Below are positions 37,710 to 44,769 of a stretch of DNA of 55,955 nucleotides, piece by piece. A model generated the notes under the pieces. That model worked only from the letters and a program-made list of their open reading frames with translations, searched no databases and had not been told where the DNA came from. Location: positions 1-55,955 of the forward strand of contig JAJYTH010000010.1 in NCBI GenBank assembly GCA_021793175.1, read 5' to 3'. Each line of letters begins with the position of its first letter. The stretch's first letter is position 1. This DNA comes from Actinomycetes bacterium (GTDB lineage: Bacteria > Actinomycetota > Actinomycetes > Mycobacteriales > Pseudonocardiaceae). The translations under genes and the position numbers were made by a program.

Positions 37710-37889
37710 TCAGTTCTGCCCGGACCGCCGCTTGAGCACGTACCCGATCAGACTGCCCAACGCCATCCCGATGACCATTCCCACGAGCACCTGATCGAAG
37801 AGCATTCCGGCGACGAAACCGACCAGAGCTCCGATACCCGTCAGGTACTCGACGGTGTACTTCCGCGCTCGTGTGTTGTTCGAACCCAT
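37710..37889 (-). CDS. 59-aa two-helix membrane protein, candidate immunity protein
   Basis: Two predicted TM helices joined by a tight turn (YLTGIGALVGFVAGMLFDQV; then LVGMVIGMALGSLIGYVLKR), glycine-zipper-like, with basic ends. ATG 37889 has GGAGAG 5 nt upstream. It is the last gene of the precursor region on the minus strand. Small hydrophobic proteins at the end of a bacteriocin-type operon are often self-immunity factors, which is my suggestion; no homology to SdpI is visible. Confidence 0.75.
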   Translation of the reverse strand: MGSNNTRARKYTVEYLTGIGALVGFVAGMLFDQVLVGMVIGMALGSLIGYVLKRRSGQN

Positions 37890-38061
37890 ACATCTCTCCA
37901 TTCCGCCGAGCATCAGGACGACCCGAATACGGGCGACACACTCTAGCGCCTCGAACCGGTGGGATCAGCCGGAAGCGAATGGACAGACCCCACCGCCCCA
38001 CGAACTCACCGCTGTGCCCTCAGCGGCCTTCGGACGTCTTCACGACGCCTCGCTGTGTCCT

Positions 38062-38322
38062 TCAGGCCCGCATCCCGCTCGCGCGAATGGACAACAGCTC
38101 GGCGCTGGACCCACCCGAGGGCACACTCTCGACGAGCCGACTGTCCTCAAGACCTGTCGAGCTCGCCGCACCGGTGGCCGCGATGAGGAAGGAGGGGCAA
38201 GCGCTCACCACGAACGACGCCTCCTGAAAACCGAGCATGCCGTCGTTCACCCGCTGCAACGGAGCCAGAGCACCACCCTGCTCTGGAATAGCGATCTGGG
38301 CGATTTTCTCAATATTGTTCAT
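38062..38322 (-). CDS. Candidate peptide precursor 1 (86 aa)
   Basis: No signal peptide. N-terminal leader-like part MNNIEKIAQIAIPEQGG with L.PLQR.N, a hydrophobic middle (about residues 34-54, including SFVVSACPSFLIAATGAASS with one Cys), and a C-terminal follower VPSGGSSAELLSIRASGMRA. Ends are nearly the same as in precursor 2, the middle is quite different: the usual pattern of ribosomal peptide precursors. ATG 38322 with AAGGTG ahead; a GTG two codons earlier is possible but the paralogue supports the ATG. It follows a terminator and so probably has its own promoter in 38323-38500. Confidence 0.8.
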   Translation of the reverse strand: MNNIEKIAQIAIPEQGGALAPLQRVNDGMLGFQEASFVVSACPSFLIAATGAASSTGLEDSRLVESVPSGGSSAELLSIRASGMRA

Positions 38323-38500
38323 CGTCACACCTTCACAATCGGTCGACGCCGTACGTCAACACACTCCGAGGTAATTTCCAAGGGCATCATGGTGGCGGTT
38401 TACGCCACACATCGCCGATCCCCCGACATGGGGTCGGGTGATTTCCCACTCCGCTGCGGCGGAAAAAGACGGCACAAGCGACAGGCTCGCGTTCGGGGCG

Positions 38501-38546
38501 GAACACAAAACTGCGGGGGCCCACCGAGGAGAACTGGTGGACCCCC
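38501..38546 (-). terminator. Terminator/attenuator between precursors 2 and 1
   Basis: On the minus strand GGGGGTCCACC pairs with GGTGGGCCCCC (11 bp including one G-T wobble, 10-nt loop), followed by GCAGTTTTGTG. It starts 29 bp after the precursor 2 stop. Confidence 0.75.
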
Positions 38547-38574
38547 TGGTCATGCGAACCACGCCGCCGTGGAC

Positions 38575-38835
38575 TTAGTTCTGCATGCCCTTCGTCCGCA
38601 TGGACAGCAGTTCGGCACCGGACTTGCCCGACGGAACGCCGCCGTCGTGCTTGGCCGCGCTCTCGTGGCCCACCAGGTCGAGAACCATGTTCCCGGCCAC
38701 GAAGAGCACACCGGCCGCCGTGACCAGCGCCGGCGTGCCGAGAACGGGAGCCGTGCCGTTGGCCCGCTCCAACGGACGCAGCACGCCACCCTGCTCCGGA
38801 ACGGCCGACTGAGCAGCCTTTTCAATGTTGTTCAT
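38575..38835 (-). CDS. Candidate peptide precursor 2 (86 aa)
   Basis: Same plan and length as the other two. Leader-like MNNIEKAAQSAVPEQGG and L.PLER.N; hydrophobic core about residues 29-56 beginning APVLGTPALVTAAGVLFVAG; follower VPSGKSGAELLSMRTKGMQN. The PVLGTPA element is shared with precursor 3 (PVLATPA), the ends are shared with precursor 1. GGAGGTG precedes the ATG at good distance. Located 89 bp downstream of the flavoprotein gene, with AT-rich sequence between that may hold an internal promoter. No Sec signal, so export would be by the ABC transporter. Confidence 0.85.
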   Translation of the reverse strand: MNNIEKAAQSAVPEQGGVLRPLERANGTAPVLGTPALVTAAGVLFVAGNMVLDLVGHESAAKHDGGVPSGKSGAELLSMRTKGMQN

Positions 38836-38924
38836 TATCACACCTCCACTATTGGCCGGCGCTATGCCGACAAACACCAGCGTACTGGCGGAAACGCTTT
38901 ACACATCCATCAAGTAAACGATTG

Positions 38925-40103
38925 TTAGCCCCGCGGGAGCGGCATTTCCAGCGCCGATACGAGTGGACCTTCCGGGCACTCGCAGTCGAACAGAGGACCA
39001 TTTCCCTCCAGCGCCCGACGAGTCCGGCCGAGCGCCGGTCCGAATTCACGCGAGTTCAACATCCCGGTGAGGTCCCGCACCAACTCCGCCTCCGTCTGCC
39101 GCTGCCGCGAAGGGTCGAGACAAAACGCGGCGAATTCCCGCGTACACCGGAGGGTCTCGGTGTAGGCGTCGACGTAACGAGCGGACATCTCGACACCGTC
39201 GGCGAGCCCGGAGAGCACCGAGTGCAACATCTCTGCGGCGGCCTGAGCCGCGAGCAGGGCGACCGTGGCGGGCGACAAGAACAGTGGATCGGACACACCG
39301 GCCGCATCGCCCACCGCCAACCAACCGGGTCCCGCGATGCGCTGAGAACTCCAAGGAGTCCACACAGTACAGGTGGAGTCACGGTCCTGTTCGGGCCGAC
39401 GCAATTGCCCGACCTCGACATAGTCCGCACAGGGAAGAACCCACCGCCACAACGCCCCGTCTGCCTGTGCTTCGGTGTGGAACACCTCGGGTTCGCCGGT
39501 CGCCTGCTCCGGTGACAGTCGAGTGCGGTGCACGTGCCGGGTCGACGCCGGATCGGACACCCGGTCACCGAATCCGCCTGCGATCACGCGATCCTCGCCA
39601 CTGGCATCGACCACGAATCGGGCCGGAATCCGATGTGTACCGTCGTCGGAGCCCCGGTCACGGACGTACACACCGGTCACGACGTCGTTCGACACGACTG
39701 GTCCCGTAACGGTGACGGACGGTTCCAGTGTGGCACCCAATTCACCGGCGCGACGCCGGATCAGTTCCACCAGTGCGGCGTAGTCGACGTGGTAACCATG
39801 GTCGTACGACCCGGGTCCGGTCACAGGGCTGCGCCACGGTGCCGAGCCATTGCCCCAGTCCAGCACCGCGTACTCCGAGCGGCGAGCGCCGGCCGCGACG
39901 ATCTGCTCGCGTAGCCCCAATTCCTCCAGTACCGAGTGCACGCCCGCGGGCAGCGCCTCCGCACCGCTGTTCCCGGCCCGTCCACCGTTGTCCAGCACCC
40001 GCACCCGGTAACCACGGCCCGCCGACAAAGCGGCGATCGTCGCACCCGCCAGTCCGGCGCCGACGACCACCACATCGGCGACCTCACCACGTGCCGTCGT
40101 CAC
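38925..40103 (-). CDS. FAD-dependent oxidoreductase, halogenase-like
   Basis: 392 aa. Rossmann motif VVVVGAGLAGATIAALSAGR (GxGxxG at 15-20), second flavin motif GWLAVGDAAGVSDPLFLSPA. WRWVLP at residues 219-224 matches the WxWxIP pattern of flavin-dependent halogenases, and GAEALPAGVHSVLEELGL corresponds to the early G-E-x-L-P segment. The conserved Lys of tryptophan halogenases is not evident, so halogenation, hydroxylation or dehydrogenation all remain possible. ATG overlaps the stop of the SdpA-like gene (ATGA). Confidence 0.82.
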   Translation of the reverse strand: MTTARGEVADVVVVGAGLAGATIAALSAGRGYRVRVLDNGGRAGNSGAEALPAGVHSVLEELGLREQIVAAGARRSEYAVLDWGNGSAPWRSPVTGPGSYDHGYHVDYAALVELIRRRAGELGATLEPSVTVTGPVVSNDVVTGVYVRDRGSDDGTHRIPARFVVDASGEDRVIAGGFGDRVSDPASTRHVHRTRLSPEQATGEPEVFHTEAQADGALWRWVLPCADYVEVGQLRRPEQDRDSTCTVWTPWSSQRIAGPGWLAVGDAAGVSDPLFLSPATVALLAAQAAAEMLHSVLSGLADGVEMSARYVDAYTETLRCTREFAAFCLDPSRQRQTEAELVRDLTGMLNSREFGPALGRTRRALEGNGPLFDCECPEGPLVSALEMPLPRG

Positions 40104-40702
40104 CGTGTCCGCCGCTCCACCGCCGTGTCGGCGCCCGCCTCCTGGTGCGAACGCTCGTGATTCGGGGCCACGGCATGGAACTCCGACAGAAACACCATCG
40201 TGGGCTCGTCCTCTTCGTCGTACCCGCCCGACACCGCGATCAGGAACTGGGTCTGCACCGCGTCGGGATGGTGTGGTCGGGTGGCGACGTGCGCCAGCAA
40301 CGTCAGGTACGGCACCGACAGCTGCACGGTGGGGTCGGCGTTACCGTTGTTCGGTCCGCGCTGTCCGATGAATCGCAGCAGTTCCGCCGACGTGTCGAAC
40401 ACCGTCTTCTCGGCCCTGCGGTGCGGGTGCCACACCGCGTGCAACAAAGTGCGCTCCTCCACGTGGCTGACCTCGCGCCACTCCGTGAGCGTCCCGTCCG
40501 ACAACTTGTCGCGCATCAAAAGATGGTGGTCGTGGATCCCCGGGTTGGGCGCGAAGAACCTCCAGTCGGTGACGATGAGGTAGAGCTTGTCCCAGAAGCT
40601 CGGCTTGCTCTGGTCGCGATAGAGTTTCTGGCCCGCCACGGTCAGCCCGAACCACGTGGCGAACAACGCATACAGTGCGCCTCTGGCCTTCCTACTCGCC
40701 AT
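40100..40702 (-). CDS. SdpA-like / DUF5819-like membrane protein (copy 2)
   Basis: 200 aa, paralogue of 34247. TM helix GALYALFATWFGLTVAGQ, then DWRFFAPNPGIHDHHL, DGTLTEWREVSHVEERTLLH, VWHPHRRAEKTVFD and a closing TMVFLSEFHAV. Soluble domain presumably outside the membrane. ATG 40702 follows GAAGGAG at 6 nt. It overlaps the hydrolase gene (11 bp) upstream and the flavoprotein gene downstream, so all are one transcript. Confidence 0.75.
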   Translation of the reverse strand: MASRKARGALYALFATWFGLTVAGQKLYRDQSKPSFWDKLYLIVTDWRFFAPNPGIHDHHLLMRDKLSDGTLTEWREVSHVEERTLLHAVWHPHRRAEKTVFDTSAELLRFIGQRGPNNGNADPTVQLSVPYLTLLAHVATRPHHPDAVQTQFLIAVSGGYDEEDEPTMVFLSEFHAVAPNHERSHQEAGADTAVERRTR

Positions 40703-41609
40703 AGTTGGCTCCTTCTCCGGCACCGGACACCGGGACTTCGTTTCTCGGCTGGAGCACCGCCGTCACGGCCTGGGACACGAGCTGGGCCCAGCGTGCGTTG
40801 AGGATCAGTTCGAAATGCCCGGCTTCGCGCACCGGCACCGCGAAGGAATTCCGGGACCACGACAGGAAGTCCTGCTGCAACCTCTGATGAGCCACGTCGT
40901 TGCGTAGGGACTCCCCCGAGATCACGACCCCGAGCGGGAACTCGTCGGGAAACGTTCCCACCTCCACCTGCGTGGGATCGGAGTTCTTCCACCAGACGAG
41001 TTCCGAGACGGCCGTGCGCCAGAAGGCCGCCCGGTACAACTGGGCCCTGGCTGTCCGTGCGGCTTCGTCGGGAAGGTCGACGAACTGCTCCTCGATCCGC
41101 TTGCGGGCAAGGCCGAGACTCGCCCGCAGAGCGGACAGTTTCAGTGACTGCTCCAACCAGGCCATTCCACGCCGTTGAGTGGCGGAACGCCGCAGTTCCC
41201 ACGGGTGGAGCGCGTCCACGAACACCGCACCCGCCACCCGATGCGGATGTCGTCCCACGTAGTGGCGGACGATGAGGCCGCCGAAGGAGTGTCCGACGAG
41301 CACGACCGGCCCGGTGACCCCCACGGCGTCCAACAGCTCGTCGAGGTCATCCGCCAGCCGGGGCACCGTCCGCGGTCGCGGACCGGGATCGCTCCAGCCG
41401 CACCCCGCGCGTTCGTAGGCCAGTGTGGGCACCTCGGGTGGCAAGCCGCGGCGCACCCACTCCCACACCTGTAGAGGTGAGGCTAGACTGCTTTCGAACA
41501 CCACGGTGGGCGTGTCCGTCGGGGTGCCTCGCAACGACACGTGCAACCGTCGGCCGTCACCGAGGCGGACGAGCGTATCGGACGAGTCGTCCTTCAACGC
41601 GGGTGGCAT
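40692..41609 (-). CDS. Alpha/beta hydrolase (cassette 2)
   Basis: 305 aa. VVFESSLASPLQVWEWV and AYERAGCGWSDPG parallel the first hydrolase; nucleophile elbow VGHSFGGLIVRHYVG with Ser108; a His in REAGHFELILNARW near the end. Unlike copy 1 it has no N-terminal anchor. ATG 41609 lies 11 nt after AAGGAGG; it begins 16 bp past the ABC exporter stop. Function inferred only from its linkage to SdpA/SdpB-like genes. Confidence 0.85.
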   Translation of the reverse strand: MPPALKDDSSDTLVRLGDGRRLHVSLRGTPTDTPTVVFESSLASPLQVWEWVRRGLPPEVPTLAYERAGCGWSDPGPRPRTVPRLADDLDELLDAVGVTGPVVLVGHSFGGLIVRHYVGRHPHRVAGAVFVDALHPWELRRSATQRRGMAWLEQSLKLSALRASLGLARKRIEEQFVDLPDEAARTARAQLYRAAFWRTAVSELVWWKNSDPTQVEVGTFPDEFPLGVVISGESLRNDVAHQRLQQDFLSWSRNSFAVPVREAGHFELILNARWAQLVSQAVTAVLQPRNEVPVSGAGEGANYGE

Positions 41610-41625
41610 AGGTCCACAAACCTCC

Positions 41626-43443
41626 TTACACCAGGGGAAGTGAGCCGCGCAGCGAGCCGACCGCACAGTTTTGGCCCGATACCGTTTCCGCACGGCCGGA
41701 CGGGCCACCGAACTGGATCGAGGTCAACCGCTGGTACAGCGGGCTGTCCTGCAGCAGCTGTTCGTGTGTGCCCATCGCCCGCACTTCGCCCGCGTCCATC
41801 ACCACGATCCGGTCGGCGTCCACGATGGTGGAAAGCCGGTGGGCGACGCTGATCACCGTGCACTCACGGGCGATCTGGGTGACGGTGTTCCGCAGCATCA
41901 GCTCGGACTCCGAATCCAAATTGGATGTCGCTTCGTCGAGGAGGAGGACGGACGGTCGACGCAGCAAGGTCCGCGCGACCGCCAACCGCTGGCGCTCACC
42001 GCCGGACAGCCCCGCACCGCTTTCACCGAGCTCGGTGTTCAGGCCCTTGGGCAGCCTCCGCACGACCGGTTCCAACCCACTGAGGGCCAGCGCGCGTTCG
42101 AGCTCACTGTCGCTTGCTCCGCTCTGCCCGTACAGGAGGTTGTCGGCGATGGTGCCACGCAGTGCCGTACTCTCCTGCTGCACGTAGCCGACCAGTTTGC
42201 GCAATTCTCGCACCGGGATCGTGTTGATGTCCTGCCCGCCGATGAGGATGCGCCCATCCTCCAACGGGTAGAACCGCATCAGCAGTTGCAACAACGTGGT
42301 CTTACCGGAGCCCGAGGGACCGACGATCGCGGTCAGCCCCCGGCCCGGAGCCGTGAACGAGACGTTCCGCAACGCCGGTGTGTCACCGTGGCTGAAACTG
42401 GCCCTTTCGAATCTCACTTCGTCGTGGCTTTGTTCGGACAGGTTCACGGTGTCCACCGAATAGACGGGGGACCGCACCTCGGCCTCCTGCTCGATGTCGG
42501 CCAGTTCGCTGATCCGACCGATCGCCGCCCTGCCCTGCTGAAGCTGTCCGATGGCCATGAACAGCGTGATCAGGGGCGACACCAGGTAGAACAGGTACAT
42601 GATGAACGCGGTCAGCGAGGCGGCGCTGAGTGAGCCCGTGGCCACCCGGCTCATCCCGGTCACGATGACGACGGCGAGCGACACCTGCATACCGATGCCC
42701 ATCGCGGGCGCCAGCAGCGCCCCGAGCGCACTGACCCTGATGCCGGACCGGCGAGCCGCGAAAGCGAGTTTGCCGATCCGATCCTTCTCGAAGTCCTCCG
42801 CTCCGGAGGACTTCACGGTGGCGAGCGCGCTGATCGCTCGATGCAGGTCGGCGCCGAAATCACCCATGATCGTGCGTTGCTGGGTGGCGACGACCTTGAG
42901 CCTGCGGGCCAGGACCAGGGACAGAACGCTGGCGACCGCCAGACAGCCGAGCGTGATCCCCAGCAGCAACGGGTCGATGAGGAACATCAGCACGGCCCCG
43001 CCGAGCACCATGGCGGTGTCGACGACGATGGAAGACAGGCTCTGGGACAAGGCGATACGCAGCATCGCCGTGTCGGCGATGATGCGGGACGAGATGTCAC
43101 CGATCCGGTGCTTACCGAACGCGCGGTAGTCGGCTCCGAGTACGCGATCGACCAGCACGGTCCTGGTCTGGTAGACGATGCTCTCGCCGGTGCGCCCCAT
43201 GGCGTAGGCCTGCAACGCGCTCAGCGTGGCCTCCGCTGCGAACAGCAGCAGCACGATCACGATCGGCCAGGCCAGGGGCGCGCTGTTCTCCACCGTGGCG
43301 ATCAGTTGCCCGATGAAGACGGGTTGGGCGAGGCCGGCCACAGCGGCCACCAGACCGAGCAGCACGGCGCCGGCGATCTTGCCCGCGTGCTTCCTGGTGA
43401 TGTGGCCAACGAGGCCGGCCTCACCTTCCAACCGCACCCTCAA
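41626..43443 (-). CDS. ABC exporter (fused membrane and ATPase domains)
   Basis: 605 aa: six-helix ABC1 domain (about residues 20-310) and ATPase domain with Walker A VGPSGSGKTTLLQLL, Q-loop GYVQQESTALRG, signature AGLSGGERQRLAVARTLL, Walker B VLLLDEATSNLDSES and H-loop AHRLS. Belongs to the peptide/lipid exporters such as LanT/MsbA-like ones, but has no N-terminal C39 peptidase domain, so leader removal must be done elsewhere (the M16 pair is the obvious candidate). ATG or GTG start overlaps the HTTM2 stop. Confidence 0.93.
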   Translation of the reverse strand: MRVRLEGEAGLVGHITRKHAGKIAGAVLLGLVAAVAGLAQPVFIGQLIATVENSAPLAWPIVIVLLLFAAEATLSALQAYAMGRTGESIVYQTRTVLVDRVLGADYRAFGKHRIGDISSRIIADTAMLRIALSQSLSSIVVDTAMVLGGAVLMFLIDPLLLGITLGCLAVASVLSLVLARRLKVVATQQRTIMGDFGADLHRAISALATVKSSGAEDFEKDRIGKLAFAARRSGIRVSALGALLAPAMGIGMQVSLAVVIVTGMSRVATGSLSAASLTAFIMYLFYLVSPLITLFMAIGQLQQGRAAIGRISELADIEQEAEVRSPVYSVDTVNLSEQSHDEVRFERASFSHGDTPALRNVSFTAPGRGLTAIVGPSGSGKTTLLQLLMRFYPLEDGRILIGGQDINTIPVRELRKLVGYVQQESTALRGTIADNLLYGQSGASDSELERALALSGLEPVVRRLPKGLNTELGESGAGLSGGERQRLAVARTLLRRPSVLLLDEATSNLDSESELMLRNTVTQIARECTVISVAHRLSTIVDADRIVVMDAGEVRAMGTHEQLLQDSPLYQRLTSIQFGGPSGRAETVSGQNCAVGSLRGSLPLV

Positions 43444-44309
43444 GCCTCTTTCTTCCTACGTCCTAGGGCGCGGGAGCAGTACATCACCGCCGGGTAAGTA
43501 CCGAGGAAGGCCCATACGAAGCGGTTGAGTCCCATGAGGACGGCATTGCCCGCGTGGAATCCCGCTCCGGTAGCCAGCAGCGCACGGGCCACCGGAGCGG
43601 GAGCGACAAGCACCAAGGGGAAGAGCATCTCGCCCACGATGGTGCCCATGCCGACCGCACGAGAGAGTTTGGGGCGAGTACGCAGGAACTCGAACGCGCG
43701 CTTGTGGCCGAACATGTGGGTACGGAAGATGTCGCGCACGGCGCTTCCGTCCCTCCACACCGGGGAGACGAGTTTGGCGACTCCGGCGATGCCGTACGAC
43801 AGGCACGACTGCGCGGCGATGAACCAGAGGCAGGCTTGGCGGGCGCGGGCGTCGGAACCGAACCAACGACCCAACGCGATGCTGGTCAACGAGAGAGTGA
43901 GCACGGCTTCCGATCCGTCGGAGCCGTAAGGACTGCGGGCGTGCACGGCGAAATTGGTCGCCGCGAGGTAGGTCGCCGCCGCGGTCTTGCTCGACGAGGA
44001 GGAACGCGGATGGAGCAACGTCGCCGCCGCCATCACCCGTAATCCGAACAGCGCCTGGATACCCGGCTTGTCGAACACCACGCCCAGGGCCTTCGCGGGT
44101 CGGCCCGTCATCCACCGGTACCGGGTACGTGCGACGTCCCAGCTCAGCAGCTCACCCCGGTCGAAGTCACGAGACGAGGCGAGGTACTCCAGCGACGACA
44201 CGGCCGCGCCCAGTCCGGTCAACTGCTCGACCCGGCGGAAAGCGCGGTCTTGTTCCTTACGGTCGATCGCGGAGGCGAATCGCTTCTCCAGGGACTCGAT
44301 GAGGGCCAC
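43440..44309 (-). CDS. HTTM-domain membrane protein, SdpB-like (copy 2)
   Basis: 289 aa, paralogue of 35836. Conserved FIAAQSCLSYGIAGVAKLVS and PVWRDGSAVRDIFRTHMFGH, EMLFPLVLVAP, AGNAVLMGLNRFVWAFLG. Early soluble part has RRVEQLTGLGAAVSSLEYLA, as in copy 1 (QRVERLTATGATISALELLA). GTG 44309 follows AAGGAAGG. Directly downstream of precursor 3 and its hairpin. Confidence 0.82.
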   Translation of the reverse strand: MALIESLEKRFASAIDRKEQDRAFRRVEQLTGLGAAVSSLEYLASSRDFDRGELLSWDVARTRYRWMTGRPAKALGVVFDKPGIQALFGLRVMAAATLLHPRSSSSSKTAAATYLAATNFAVHARSPYGSDGSEAVLTLSLTSIALGRWFGSDARARQACLWFIAAQSCLSYGIAGVAKLVSPVWRDGSAVRDIFRTHMFGHKRAFEFLRTRPKLSRAVGMGTIVGEMLFPLVLVAPAPVARALLATGAGFHAGNAVLMGLNRFVWAFLGTYPAVMYCSRALGRRKKEA

Positions 44310-44345
44310 GGTCGCCTTCCTTGTACTCGTCTTTCGAGGAAATGA

Positions 44346-44375
44346 GGTGTGGTGTCGCACGGGCGACACCACACC
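44346..44375 (-). terminator. Strong hairpin directly after precursor 3
   Basis: Perfect 13-bp stem GGTGTGGTGTCGC / GCGACACCACACC with a 4-nt loop, 7 bp after the precursor stop. Only a weak T-rich tail, so likely a partial terminator or mRNA 3' stabiliser. Confidence 0.75.
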
Positions 44376-44382
44376 CGATCAC

Positions 44383-44643
44383 TCACTTGATGCTGTCGAC
44401 CCGCATCCCGAGCAGCTCGTCCACGGAGCCCGACTCCGGAACCGGGCCGGTGGGCGACACCTCGGAGGCGTGGTGGTTCTCGACCAGGTCCGTGATCAGA
44501 CCCAGCGTGAACACGACACCGGCACCGGCGGCGTAGCCGGCGTAGGCCGGGGTGGCCAGGACCGGGCCGACAGCGGCGCCCACCTGCAGCGGGCTGAGCG
44601 TCTCGTCCGCAGTGGAGTTAGCGAACTTTTCCACAGTGCTCAT
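44383..44643 (-). CDS. Candidate peptide precursor 3 (86 aa)
   Basis: Again exactly 86 aa. Leader-like MSTVEKFANSTADETLSPLQ, hydrophobic middle from about residue 27 (GPVLATPAYAGYAAGAGVVF, then TLGLITDLVENHH), and follower PESGSVDELLGMRVDSIK. It keeps the spacing of the two other copies and the PVL.TPA motif, but is more distant. GAGGAG precedes the ATG. It stands directly before HTTM2, the exporter, hydrolase 2 and SdpA2, so it is the natural partner of cassette 2. Confidence 0.85.
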   Translation of the reverse strand: MSTVEKFANSTADETLSPLQVGAAVGPVLATPAYAGYAAGAGVVFTLGLITDLVENHHASEVSPTGPVPESGSVDELLGMRVDSIK

Positions 44644-44682
44644 TGGTTTCTCCTCATGCTCGATGAGCTTGCGGGCTCCACG

Positions 44683-44763
44683 TTATGCCGTGCTCACGGG
44701 CGCCTCATCCATCAGATCAACGATCTCCTCCGACAACTTGTCCACGAATGTGCCGGGACGCAT
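44683..44763 (-). CDS. Possible 26-aa peptide upstream of precursor 3
   Basis: ATG 7 bp after the ACAD1 stop; product MRPGTFVDKLSEEIVDLMDE plus APVSTA. Acidic amphipathic helix, GC-rich third positions, but only a weak ribosome site (CGGTGA). Could be a real small peptide, a leader ORF regulating precursor 3, or chance. Confidence 0.35.
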   Translation of the reverse strand: MRPGTFVDKLSEEIVDLMDEAPVSTA

Positions 44764-44769
44764 TCACCG

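Noticed and set aside
38062-38835. SdpC homologues
   Set aside because: SdpC has about 200 aa and a Sec signal; these are 86 aa without a signal. Only the plan of internal excision may be shared.
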